In this document: one piece after another, positions 32,841 to 42,465 of the stretch
Numbering within the stretch: position 1 is the first letter of the stretch
Layout of the letters: each line of letters starts with the position of its first letter
DNA from: Phoronis australis
Taxonomy: Eukaryota > Phoronida > Phoronidae
Length of the DNA: 42,556 nucleotides
Reading direction: 5' to 3'
Assembly (NCBI GenBank): GCA_002633005.1
Contig: NMRA01001163.1
Location: 1-42,556, forward strand
Notes under the pieces: model-generated
Database searches by the model: none
What the model was told of the DNA's origin: nothing
The model's input: only the letters and a program-made list of their open reading frames with translations
Translations under genes and position numbers: made by a program

Positions 32841-33239
32841 TGTTCGGATTTGTTCTGTTAAAGCTTCAACACTCTCTTTCTACCTCCTTCTCCGAAAGGT
32901 GTCGCACTTGCTCATTTGGTCATTGCATTTACTCTTCTCTGAAAATTAGGAGATTTTTCACTAATTACGGAATGAGAGATTTATGCCATCTTGTATTCTT
33001 ATAATTCACTTAGTTACAAGTTCACCTTACTACTAGAAAAAACTGGAATTTTATTCAAAAGTTGATGTCACATCACATAAAATCTGCGTAAAATGTAATG
33101 GCTCCTTGTTTCTTCAAGATGTAGAATGACATAGAATGTTAAATATTGGATATTCTATATATTTACAAGTCATAAATGATTCTCTGAACGAGAGTTTTTG
33201 AGTTGTTTTTTCACGTGTTTGTTATTCATGATAAAGTAC

Positions 33240-33399
33240 CTGTACGTCAGCTTCATTAGATGCATAACCTTGCAGACCACGATGAGCTGGGGTCACTGAA
33301 GCTGGACTTGGAGTAGCTGTAGCGACTGACTTCCATTTCCTTCCTCTACCTCCTCTTACACTTTCACCTCTCTTTGTTTTCATGGCTTTCCCACATATC
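33240..33399 (-). CDS. basic exon W, left-arm copy (intact)
   Basis: Bordered by TATTTCCATAG and CAG|GTACTT, this 160-nt minus-strand exon has one base plus 53 open codons: ICGKAMKTKRGESVRGGRGR, KWKSVATATPSPASVTPAHR, GLQGYASNEADVQ. The RGGRGRKWK core is basic and suggests nucleic-acid binding, but no domain is recognised. The right-arm copy (38713-38872) has the same length and borders but a TAA near its end. The needed upstream phase (2) is supplied by exon V read in one of its frames. Confidence 0.45.
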
Positions 33400-33719
33400 C
33401 TATGGAAATAAACAGGCTTTTTAAACTTCATATAGTCTCAAAGATCATCAAAAGCCATGCCTAACATTGGGAGTAATTTCCAAACCAAAGCAAATGCTTC
33501 AAACAGGACTGGTATTGTGTGAAAAATTCTGTTTCTTAGAGCATTCCATTAGTGAGTTCTCAGCCCCAGTCTGCTAGTCTAAGCTCTTTTCACGTTTTAC
33601 CCCATGTATAGGTGGGCGCAGGTGGTCACCGATCTGTACTAATATTTTGATGCAATGGTAGACTGAACACTGGTTCGAGTTCATCACTTTATTAATCTTG
33701 ACTGTATGCACATATTAAG

Positions 33720-34296
33720 TCTTGCACTTCTCTGCCACTTACTAAACGGTGAATATGCCAGTGGCGGATCTAGGATACCACAAGGGGTGCCCAACATGAC
33801 GCCTCGGAGAAATGGGCAAAGCTCGATTGTATGCACAGGTGGTTCAAATGTTGTTGGGGTTGATGATAAGGAGCTGGTGTTCCGGAATTCTACCGTTGGG
33901 CTCGATATTTTCTCACGCTTCACGCTGTAATTTTTTGCTTGCACCAGTCAAGGGGGGGGGGGACTTGGCCTGTACGCAATCATCACGTAGTAACAATTAA
34001 CAATCGCCCCGAGATACATTTCAATTATAAATCCTACGTATAGTCACGATGCACTGAAGTGTTTTTAGCAAAATGTTATTGTTCATGTTTACCATAGATT
34101 ATACACAACATACAGTAGTCTATGATGTTGACCGTAAGCCGATCGGTGAGCCAGACTATTTTCATTCAGTAAACGATAAGACATGAATCGGACGTTTTCC
34201 GTTTGAAATGCACATAAATGAAATCCTAGGAAAAAAGTATATTAGATCATACTTGGGAGAGCATAGATACCAAATAAATCGATAACTTGCTTCAGA
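33720..34296 (+). mobile_element. insertion E1 in the left arm only
   Basis: These 577 bp are flanked by ATTAATCTTGACTGTATG and 11 further bases as a 29-bp direct repeat (33691-33719 and 34297-34325, one mismatch). The right arm has the undisturbed site once (reverse complement near 38396-38424). The insert carries the CAGTGGCGGATCTAGG sequence also found at E2 (35612-36165) and E3 (36548-37095). Its left end includes CACTTACTAAACGG flanking sequence of E2. Its right end, ATAAATCGATAACTTGCTTCAG, matches E3 and not E2. It therefore looks like a copy of the palindrome's own central segment. Confidence 0.75.
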
Positions 34297-34383
34297 ATTA
34301 ATCTTGACTGTATGCTCATATTAAGAGCAATGTAATGTCTGTTCTATGCTGAGCCAGTGCAACAAAGCCTTGACTTTCAGTAC

Positions 34384-34464
34384 CTCTTACAATTGCTGGT
34401 TCAATATCATGCAACTTTTGACAGTTCTTTGTTCTCTAGCCACAGCTGAAGTGTTAGACAAGTT
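34384..34464 (-). CDS. exon V, left-arm copy
   Basis: This minus-strand, 81-nt block after TTTCAATTGCACAG ends at GAG|GTACTG. In phase 0 it reads NLSNTSAVAREQRTVKSCMI, LNQQL and TAA; the right-arm copy reads the same with A/P, C/S, I/L and N/H changes and ends TAG. In the alternative phase-2 frame the left copy has two TGA codons while the right copy is open and would join W. The phase-0 frame is thus the one kept in both arms, making this a terminal coding exon of a short protein or part of a decayed one. Confidence 0.4.
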
Positions 34465-35611
34465 CTGTGCAATTGAAATTGTACAACGGCTGATAAAGCC
34501 AATGAATAATGTGAACTATGGTAGTACCTCGATGTTCTGTTATTTTCTCGTCTAGAATATTAATTAGATGCACCATGGACAGTAGAAATAAAATTATTTT
34601 CAATTAATGTTGCTGCAATTTCTGATGATTTTAGTTGGACAAATTTTCTGGAAATGCAATTTACATGTATCATTCCATTTGTCCAAAAGTGTGTAGATTG
34701 ATTCTGTCTTTTCATTTCTAACCAGTTATGTTGCTCAAGTGAAATGACCTCTTATTTCATGCATTATGTAACTTCGTATCCTTCCATGAGTCCATACATC
34801 ATTGATGTTTCATTGTAGTCAGATGTAAAAGAGGAGGTCAGCATAATAAAACAGAAGTTGATTGCAAACCACAGATTTGTGCAAATCCCTAAATTGCTAA
34901 GTGCTTGTAGTTATAGTCATTGAAAATGTATATCATACTTTGAAGAAAGCAAAATTATTTAGATCATGATGATGCTCGATAAAATAAAACTTTTTGAATG
35001 CTGTTGTGACTGAATGTTCATCATGATGCATATTGCAAACTATTATCGGGTGAACAATTAGGTCAATATATTTACCACCAGTGGTTGGAACATATGTTTC
35101 TGTGACTTATCATCATCACATCTTTCCATGTAATGACAATGTAAAGTATCAGATGACTGGAGTTAACAGCTTTGAAATATTAGGAGATAAACTGTGTTTT
35201 AGGTTCAAAAAGATACCAAAATTTAGCATTAGAAAGTTAATCTTCCCAATTTTAAAGTTTTATTTAAAAATTCGCTGTGAAGCACATTGTAATTGGTAAG
35301 AATTACTGTAAATAACAGTGTGATTACTAAGGCATTGATTTAATGTAATTACAAAGTTGGTCAAGTCATTGCACTTGGTCAATGTAAACATGGCCATTTG
35401 AACCCTAAGATGCATTGACTACATGTACTTTGGGCCCACTGGGTGCATTTGGCCAAAAAATTCAAGAAAACCCTGGGCCAGAAATTTTGGCGGATTTTTT
35501 GATCTGTAAACAAGAAAGTTCAATGGAGGTTTTCAGATAAATTCTGATTACGTTTTTCTTCCACCACTAACAGCTGAGGATTTAGCTAACTGCACTTGCA
35601 CTACTTGGCCA

Positions 35612-36165
35612 CTTACTAAACGGTGAATACGCCAGTGGCGGATCTAGGATACCACATGGGGGGCCCAACATGACGCCTCGCAGAAATAGGCAAAGCTCGA
35701 TTGCATGCACAAGTGGCTCGAATGTTGTTGGGGTTGGCGATACAAACCTCAGCTGGTGTTCTGGAATTCTACCGTTGGGCTCGATATTTTCTCACGCTTC
35801 ACGCTGTTGCTGTGTAATTTTTTGCTTGCACCAGTCAAGGGGGGGCCCTTGGCCTGTACGCAATCATCACGTAGTAACAATTAACAATCACCCCGACATA
35901 CATTTTAACTATAAATCCTACGTACAGTCACGATGCATTGAAATGTTTTTAGCAAAATGTTATTGTTCATGTTTACCATAGATTATACACAACATAGTCT
36001 ATGATGTTGACCGTACGCCGATCGGTGAGCCACACTATTTTCATTCACTAAACGATAAGACACGAATCGAACGTTTTCCGTTTGAAATTCACATAAATGA
36101 AATCCTAGGCAAAAAGTATATTACATCCTTTCTTGGGAGAGCATAGAAACCAAATAAATCTTTAA
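35612..36165 (+). repeat. repeat E2 at inner end of left arm
   Basis: It starts after CACTTACTAAACGGTGAA with CAGTGGCGGATCTAGG and ends near ACCAAATAAATC. It is the counterpart of E3 and the innermost part of the left arm. Its 3' end lacks the CGATAACTT sequence shared by E1 and E3. Confidence 0.8.
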
Positions 36166-36345
36166 CGTGCAAGTTTGGAAATGTTAGGACTTAAAGTGGC
36201 TTGGAACGTGAAAACATAGCATAAAATAAGAAAGTAAATGTTACTCATCTTGCATGAAACCTGTATCATATCGTGGCGTACAAGTTTTTTTGAAGGTTTC
36301 GTAAATATAGTGAGTTTTAGATGAGTTTGGAGTATTTTTCTTTAC

Positions 36346-36414
36346 GTTTGAAAGTCGACCAAAAAGACACGGCTTCGTGCTCGTCAAGTCCGACATTACA
36401 GTCCCAAAATGCAT
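36346..36414 (-). CDS. candidate first exon U- (reads into left arm)
   Basis: On the minus strand ATGCATTTTGGG opens 23 codons: MHFGTVMSDLTSTKPCLFGR then LSN. They end in phase 0 at donor AAC|GTAAAG. A second ATG (MSDLTST, at 36396) may be the true start. Downstream on this strand lie V (phase 0 compatible) and W of the left arm. It is unique to the spacer and has no palindromic counterpart. Confidence 0.35.
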
Positions 36415-36483
36415 TGCGGTGCCTTATTTGGAAATGGCCTGATGACCTCAGAGAGGTGAAAGGTCACCGAAAGCAAAACAGTG
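36415..36483. promoter_or_regulatory. candidate bidirectional promoter with nuclear-receptor-like sites
   Basis: These 69 bp separate two divergent ATGs. They hold AGGTGA-A-AGGTCA (36454-36466), a one-mismatch DR1 of the type bound by HNF4, COUP-TF and RXR heterodimers, and TGACCT (36443-36448) inverted five bases before it. GCATTGCGGTGCC and TTATTTGGAAATGG lie beside them. No TATA box is present. Function is inferred from layout. Confidence 0.35.
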
Positions 36484-36543
36484 ATGGCTGTTTTCGAAAG
36501 CACATCGACACCTCGATTGACTCAAAAAATTTCCATTTCTGAA
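36484..36543 (+). CDS. candidate first exon U+ (reads into right arm)
   Basis: GTGATGGCT (G at -3 and +4) starts 20 codons, MAVFESTSTPRLTQKISISE. They end in phase 0 at GAA|GTAAGT, a near-consensus donor lying on the inner edge of the right arm. An in-frame TGA precedes the ATG. Spliced to V of the right arm (38237, phase 0) it would give a protein of about 45 residues; spliced directly to W it would stop after DMWESHENKER. Confidence 0.4.
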
Positions 36544-36547
36544 GTAA

Positions 36548-37095
36548 GTTATCGATTTATTTTGTTTCTCTGATCTCCCAAGTATGATCTAATATACTTT
36601 TTGCCCACGATTTCATTTATGTGCATTTCAAACGGAAAACGTTCTATTCATGTCTTATCGTTTAATGAATGAAAATAGTCTGGCTCACCGATCGGCCTAC
36701 GGTCAACATCGTAGACTATGTTGTGTATAATCTATAATAAACATGAACAATAACATTTTGCTAAAAACATTTCAATGCATCGTGACTGTACATAGGATTT
36801 ATAACTAAAATGTATTTCGGGTGATTGTTAATTGTTACTACGTGATGATTGCGTACAGGCCAAGGCCCCCCACCATGACTGGTGCAAGCAAAAATTACAC
36901 AGCAACAGCATGAAGCGTGAGAAAATATCGAGCCCAACGGTAGAATTCCGGAACACAAGGTCCGTATCGCCAACCCCCACAACATTCGAGCCACCTGTGC
37001 ATACAATCGAGCTTTGCCCATTTCTCCGATGTGTCATGTTTGGCCCCCCTTGTGGTATCCTAGATCCGCCACTGGCGTAACACTGTTTAGTAAGT
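36548..37095 (-). repeat. repeat E3 at inner end of right arm
   Basis: It is the inverted counterpart of E2, ending CCTAGATCCGCCACTG. Towards the centre it keeps AAATAAATCGATAACTTAC, as E1 does and E2 does not, so E1 is closer to E3 at that end. Confidence 0.8.
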
Positions 37096-38236
37096 GGCCA
37101 AGTAGTGCAAGTGCAGTTAGCTAAATCATCAGCTGTTAGTGGTGGAAGAAAATGTAATCTGAATTTCTCTGAAAACCTTCATTGAACTTTCTTGTTTACC
37201 GATTAAAAAATCCCCCAAAAATTGTGGCCCAGGGTTTTCTTGAATTCTGGGGCCAAATGCACCCAGTTGGCCCAAAGTACATGTAGTCAATGCATTTTAG
37301 GGTTCAAATGGCCAAGTGCAATGACTTGACCAACTTTGTAATTATATTAAAATTATGCCTTAGTAATCACACTGTTATTTACAGTAATTCTAACCAATTA
37401 CAAGGTGCTTCACAGCGAATTTTTAAATAAAACTTTGAAATTGGGAAGATTAACTTTCTAGTGCTAAATTTGGTTATCTTTTTGAACCTAAAGCACAGTT
37501 TATATCCTATTATCTCAAAAGCTGTTAACTCCAGTCATCTGATAATTTACACTTTCATTACACGGAAAGATGTGATGATGATAAGTCACAGACACATACA
37601 GTGTATGTTCCAAGGACTGGTGGTAAATATATTGACCTAATTGTTCACCCAGTAATAGTTTGCAATATGCATCATAATGAACATTCAGTCACAACAGCAT
37701 TGAAAAAGTTTTATTTTATCGAACATCATCATGGACCAAATAATTTTGCCTTTTTTCAAAGTATGTTACACATTTTCACTGACTATAACTACAAGCACTT
37801 AGCAATTTAGGGATTTGCACAAATCTGTGGTTTGCAATCAACTTCTGTTTTATTGAGCTGACCTCCACTTTTACATCTGACTACAATGAAACATCAATGA
37901 TGTGTGGACACATGGAAGGATACAAAGTTACATAATGCACGAAATAAGAGGTCATTCCACTTGAGCAACATAACTGTGTTTAGAAATAAAAAGACAGAAT
38001 CAATCTGCACACCTTTTGACAAATTGAATGATACATTTCACTTCAAGTAAATTTTTCCCACTAAAAACATCAGAAATTGCAGCAACATTAATTGAAAATA
38101 ATTTTATTTCTACTGTCCATTGAGCATCTAATTATCATTCCAGAGGAGAAAATAACAGAACATCTAGGTACTTTCATAGTTCATAATATTATTCATTGGC
38201 TACAACATCAGCCGTTGCACAGTTTCAATTGCACAG

Positions 38237-38317
38237 AACTTGTCTAACACTTCACCTGTGGCTAGAGAACAAAGAACTGTCAAAAGTAGTATGTTATTGC
38301 ACCAGCAATTGTAGGAG
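38237..38317 (+). CDS. exon V, right-arm copy
   Basis: After TTTCAATTGCACAG it reads, in phase 0, NLSNTSPVAREQRTVKSSML, LHQQL and TAG. Entered after one base it stays open through to GAG|GTACTG (LWLENKELSKVVCYCTSNCR) and would join exon W in frame. Which reading is used cannot be decided here. See the left-arm copy at 34384-34464. Confidence 0.4.
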
Positions 38318-38712
38318 GTACTGAAAGTCAAGGCTTTGTCGCACTGGCTGAGCATAGAACAGACATTACGTTGTACGTTTTGTTTGAATGGACTTAATAT
38401 GAGCATACAATCAAGATTAATAAAGTGATGAACTCGAACCAGTGTTGAGTCTACCATTGCATCAAAATATTAGAACAGATCGGTGACAACCTGTGCCCAC
38501 CTACTCATGGGGTAAAACGTGAAAAGGGCTTAGACTAACAGACTGGGGCTAAGAAGTCACTAATGGAATGCTCTCACAAACAGAATTTTTTCACACATTA
38601 AAAGTCCTGTTTGAAGCATTTGCTTTGGTTTGGAAATTACTCCCAATGTTAGGCATGGCTTTCATGAACTTTGAGACTATATGAAATTTAAAAGGCCTAT
38701 TTATTAACATAG

Positions 38713-38872
38713 GATATGTGGGAGAGCCATGAAAACAAGGAGAGGTGAAAGTGTAAGAGGAGGTAGAGGAAGGAAATGGAAGTCAGTCGCTACAACTACT
38801 CTAGGTCCAGCTTCAGTGACCCCAGCTCATCGTGGTCTGCAAGGTTATGCATCTTAACAAGATGACGTACAG
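38713..38872 (+). pseudogene. basic exon W, right-arm copy (TAA near its end)
   Basis: It has the same 160-nt length and borders as the left copy and the same RGESVRGGRGRKWKS core. After GLQGYAS, however, a cluster of substitutions creates TAA where the left arm has AATGAA. If W is coding, the right copy is truncated by eight residues or inactive. Confidence 0.45.
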
Positions 38873-39271
38873 GTACTTTATCATGAATAACAAACACGTG
38901 AAAAAACAACTCAAAAATCCTAGTTCAGAGAATAATTTATGACTTGTAAATATATAGAATATCCAATATTTAACATTCTATGTCATTTTACATCTTAAAG
39001 AAACAAGGAGCCATTACATTTTACGCATCTGTTATGTGATGTGACATCAACTTTTGAATAAAATTCCAGTTTTTTCTAGTAGTGAGGTGCACTTGTAGCT
39101 AAGTGAATTATAAGAATACAAGATGGCATTAATCTCTCATTCCGTAATTAGTGAAAAATCTCCTAATTTTCAGAGAAGAGTAAATGCAATGACCAAATGA
39201 GCAAGTGCGACACCTTTCGGAGAAGGAGGTAGAAAGAGAGTGTTGAAGCTTTAACAGAACAAATCCGAACA

Positions 39272-39539
39272 TCACTCATTCTTTGTAAGACACGCTGATG
39301 AGAATTGGAAGGGAAAGGAGGGTGTCATCAAAACAATAAATTTGCTATCGTCCACGGTTGAGTGTGCACCAGCTGCATCATGAATTCTGTGGACACCACT
39401 GAAACCTGTAGACAACGTGTCATCATAGTCTCCATAGCGGTACATATTGATGCTATCTCCTGCAACTTCCTCCCCAAGAAACTCTTCATCTCCAAATCCA
39501 ACATCGCTAATATCCACATCATCAAGGATACTTTCTGGA
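39272..39539 (-). CDS. acidic exon Z, right-arm copy
   Basis: It is the reverse-strand counterpart of 32573-32840 with the frame kept: PESILDDVDISDVGFGDEEF and onward to LTKNE. It lies just inside the outer edge of the arm. The exon candidates at 39573 and 39975 are on the same strand but do not meet its phase. Confidence 0.45.
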
Positions 39540-39572
39540 CTGCAACAAGAGAAAGGGTGATGATCTTGCCCT

Positions 39573-40114
39573 TTAGAATTTCAAAAACGACACAACACCT
39601 AGCTCCCTTAACACACTTGAAGAACTACTAAGTAACAGGGCTCGCGTTATGTGCACTGGAGAACAGTTGAATACAATTCGTTCAGAATTCAAATGTTTTA
39701 TACATATATCGTTTGATGAAGCCTTACGATGCCTTCGTTAGTCATTTTGCAAGACCTAATGGTTAGTACTGTGAAAGGATTTCTGTCCTGTCAGGGCTTC
39801 CAACCTGAGATTCATTGCTGTCCATGCACTGAGCTATTATGACCAATCGTCAGTAGAAGATATATTTCAATAAATACATTAACATTGTCAGCACTGAACA
39901 ATAATGATGTATTTTTATTAAAAATTGGATAACTCAAAATTTAAATGTGTACACAATGGTTATGTTGCACTTACAGTTATCGCCCAGGTCATCGCATGCT
40001 AGGTCCTCAGAAACATCAATCAATAGCCTGTAATATAGAGAGTCAAAAATGTTCGAGTGTTTCTCTTTTAAAGCATTTGTCAGCCTGTATTTATTGGATT
40101 TCACCACATATCGC
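39573..40114 (-). CDS. candidate two-exon minus-strand gene fragment
   Basis: Exon X (39975-40114, 140 nt) follows ATCGTGGTTAG and ends at AACT|GTAAGTGC. It reads RYVVKSNKYRLTNALKEKHS, NIFDSLYYRLLIDVSEDLAC, DDLGDN, a helical-looking segment with an acidic end. The frame is open further upstream to an ATG at about 40161, which could make it a first exon. Candidate exon Y (39573-39655), after CTGTTCTCCAG, continues in the right phase as LHITRALLLSSSSSVLRELG then VVSFLKF and TAA. Y lies inside the right arm and has a left-arm copy; X does not. No family is recognised. X is the more secure part. Confidence 0.45.
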
Positions 40115-40515
40115 CTAACCACGATTAAGTTATGATAAAAAACACAATCCATGTACCACATGGTCTCTATATTTGGAACTCAGAAAACAGATTTAGGAAA
40201 TTCTATCCACAACACACACTTATGACTTGATGTCACAAATTTCATGGATTGTCTATGCTACTGATAAAAACTCCTCAAAATCCCAACGTTGCCTTTGAAT
40301 ATAAATTTTTAAATTATACAGCAATCAACTTCAAAAAAGAAAAAAAAATGTCAAATTCGGTGCAAAGACATGTATGTGCAAATGCAATCAGTGAATTCAA
40401 CTCTGCCCACACTATATTCAAATAAGTTGGGAATACCAATGTGTCACGTTAAAAACACAAATATGACAAGTTTAGTTGCAGGATGACCTATAAAACCATA
40501 CGTAATAGGTGGTAT

Positions 40516-41988
40516 TTAGTCAAAAGGGTCACCAAAACTGCTGCCCATCTCCTTTTTGATGTATTTACTTTTAGTTACATCTTTGCAAATCACAAATATA
40601 TACAGTGCATGTAAACAGAGTATGCAAAATTCAGTCATGCTTAGAAGAGAAACCTGTGCACACCATTCCTGACCATACCAGACATGTAGAAAAATCCATT
40701 TTATTGGAATATACCATGCAAAATATATGCACAAAATATTTCACGATTCAATCATCAGTTAGAACACTAAATAGTTTGTTGTCAAGATAATTCATGAGCA
40801 CTGACTAGTTCCCCCAAATTTTAAAGATCAGGGGCCTGTTCCAACAGAACTAGCTAAGACAATTTTCAACTTTTAATCAATTTTAAAATAAAGTTAAATT
40901 TGTCTCAAAACCAATTCAAGAAAGTGTTTGACATACGTTTTGTCTTAATTTACCAAAATTGCAAGTTTCAAAGTTTGGAAGTTAAAGACAAATCTTAGAC
41001 TTAAGAGTGCAGTACACTTCAGACCAGGCAAAAATCCATGCAGGGGTGATAAACCCTATGTGACGGATTTGGATCATATTATGCATTTTTGTTTACTTTC
41101 TCATGGTAATTACTAAAATGCACTTTAAACAGATTCTATCGCGTTAGGTAGCTTAAAAGTCGGGATACCTCAGTTTTCACTGAAAAACACTATCAGAACT
41201 TACCCCAATAATCACAGTTTTCGTGACATTGTAAGTAATAACAGAAGCTACTAGAATATGAAATAGCTACCGTTTTGTATAAAGTCATCCATTGTCTTCC
41301 TAAAAATGAAAAATAAAAGTGTCAAGTTGCGCCTTAAATTCCACATTTTGGGGTTTGAAGGGTCATGGGGTCATACAAGCAGAAAACATGGATAACTTGC
41401 CCAGGTTTGAAAGAGTCAATCTCAGCTGAAGCCAAATTTTACACTTTGAAACTTAATCGTGGGTTTGATCTATCTTAGTAGAATAGATATTTGGCATCAA
41501 AACTACCGGCAAACACATGTCTTCATATAGTAATGAGCAATTGTTCGCAGGCACCTCAGCCAAAGTGAGCACTTGTGACAATAGCTACTAGTCATCGAAA
41601 ATGTTAAGTTTTGAGATTTAAAAGTGCTTAAATGGTTGTTAAATTATTGAGATTATTTCTTAGCAAATAAAATTCGATAAAATTAGTATTTTGTGTTTTG
41701 TTTTTTTTACTTTGAATTACCATTTTGATGAAGAGCCCTTCAGGTGTCTCTGATATCACTGAAGAAAAAATGGCTGATGAGGTGGTGGAAGTACACTCCG
41801 AAGCCCTATAGTCGTCCGCCTAAGCATAAAACCGGCTTGTTGTCTTACTCACCCAATTATTCCACTTCAAAGTTATGATCTGAATAGGACTTGATTTAAC
41901 TCTCACAAATATATAGTATTTGTTGATTCAAACGTTTTCTTTTACTTAAGCCGAGTTGCTCAACTGTGCATTGCTTTTCGGCAGCCAT
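40516..41988 (-). CDS. complete four-exon small gene, unknown product (96 or 83 aa)
   Basis: Exon 1 (41907-41988) starts AAAATGGCTGCC and reads MAAEKQCTVEQLGLSKRKRL...; donor T|GTGAGA, or an earlier A|GTAAAA at 41945 in the same phase. Exon 2 (41711-41758), after CATTTTTTCTTCAG, reads ISETPEGLFIKMVIQ. Exon 3 (41204-41299), after TTTTTCATTTTTAG, reads RQWMTLYKTVAISYSSSFCY, YLQCHENCDYW, ending at GTAAGT. Exon 4 (40516-40580), after GTGATTTGCAAAG, reads VTKSKYIKKEMGSSFGDPFD and TAA. All junction phases agree and the total is 291 nt (or 252). The product is soluble-looking, basic at the start, with Cys at CYYLQCHENC and a DPF near the C-terminus. The same-strand neighbour ends about 220 bp upstream, so its promoter is compact. 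Confidence 0.7.
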
Positions 41989-42190
41989 TTTATAATGACA
42001 CCTATGGTCGTCATGTGCTGCCGCCTTTTGAAAGGACAGAAAACCACACAGAAAAAGGCCAAGAAAATAGTGGAAAGTGGTTTACAGCAACTCTACTTCA
42101 ACCACAAACTGTTTTACTGGTACGATATCGATTTTTAAATCGATTAAAATTGATTTAGAATTTTATTTCTGGAAAATAAATCACAATTGT
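41989..42190 (-). promoter_or_regulatory. compact intergenic promoter region
   Basis: It lies between the 3' end of the Lys-rich gene and the ATG of the four-exon gene, both on the minus strand. ATTATAAAATGGCTGCC at the start combines a TATA-like word with a YY1-like AAAATGGCNGCC context. GACGACCATAGGTGTCA lies just upstream. The plus-strand ORF over it (41956-42138) is an antisense shadow. Confidence 0.35.
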
Positions 42191-42196
42191 TTTATT
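42191..42196 (-). terminator. poly(A) signal AATAAA
   Basis: TTTATT on the plus strand, read AATAAA on the minus strand, only 16 bp after the stop codon of the Lys-rich exon. This would give a very short 3' UTR. Another AATAAA (plus TTTATT at 42161-42166) lies slightly further down. Confidence 0.45.
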
Positions 42197-42211
42197 CCAG
42201 GCAGACCTTGC

Positions 42212-42344
42212 TTATTTTGTATTTGTGACCTCTTTATTTGACTTTTTGCTCTTGTTGTTCTTAACATCACTTATCTCTGCTGTCCTTCTTTTTCTTTTCA
42301 GTTTCTCTTCATTCTCTGTTAACACCTTGTCAGCCAAAACAGAA
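42212..42344 (-). CDS. terminal exon of a gene with Lys-rich tail (5' part beyond window)
   Basis: After CAAAGGGTTACAG a 133-nt exon, entered after one base, reads SVLADKVLTENEEKLKRKRR, TAEISDVKNNKSKKSNKEVT, NTK and TAA. KLKRKRR is a classical monopartite nuclear-localisation pattern, and the Lys/Asn-rich end suits a nuclear or nucleolar protein. The family is not identifiable from the tail alone. The Lys codons make the complementary strand pyrimidine-rich and imitate a plus-strand acceptor (TTTTTCTTTTCAG), which is not believed. Confidence 0.65.
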
Positions 42345-42465
42345 CTGTAACCCTTTGAGACTTGGTAGGCGGAAGTTGATCATTGAACCTCGATACATTT
42401 GTTCTAATAAATTACCATAATTGTATTGTTTGATTTTTTCTCATCTTTAACAGGCTTCTGCATTC

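Larger units (their letters stand above)
32412..36165 (+). repeat. left arm of a 7.3-kb inverted duplication
   Basis: It is the reverse complement of the right arm. The outer edge is AAAACATTTGAATTCTGAA at 32413, matched by TTCAGAATTCAAATGTTTT ending at 39699. Correspondence holds along the whole arm (for example V at 34384/38237, W at 33240/38713, Z at 32573/39272) apart from a 577-bp insertion plus its 29-bp duplication (33691-34325). In two blocks I counted, about 13 of 246 and 6 of 81 positions differ. Confidence 0.92.
36545..39700 (-). repeat. right arm of the 7.3-kb inverted duplication
   Basis: It is the reverse complement of the left arm without insertion E1. Its inner end begins within E3, next to the donor of exon U+, and its outer end is TTCAGAATTCAAATGTTTT at 39681-39699. 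Arm length is about 3.15 kb, and arm-to-arm differences are scattered along the whole length. Confidence 0.92.

Noticed and set aside
33706-34000. ORFs within repeats E1, E2 and E3 on both strands
   Set aside because: They are not kept consistently among the three copies (frameshifts and stops differ), so the repeat is treated as non-coding.
41721-41815. Plus-strand frame MKSPSGVSDITEEKMADEVV
   Set aside because: It is antisense to exon 2 of the four-exon gene; the minus-strand reading has better splice borders.
41853-41879. 27-nt minus-strand exon between CCTATTCAG and GTGAGT
   Set aside because: The splice borders are excellent, but its only open phase does not fit either neighbour. It may be an alternative exon that breaks the frame.
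41956-42138. Plus-strand exon-like frame (PFYNDTYGRHVLPPFERT) after CTTTTCGGCAG
   Set aside because: It lies antisense to the start and promoter of the four-exon minus-strand gene, whose junction phases all agree.
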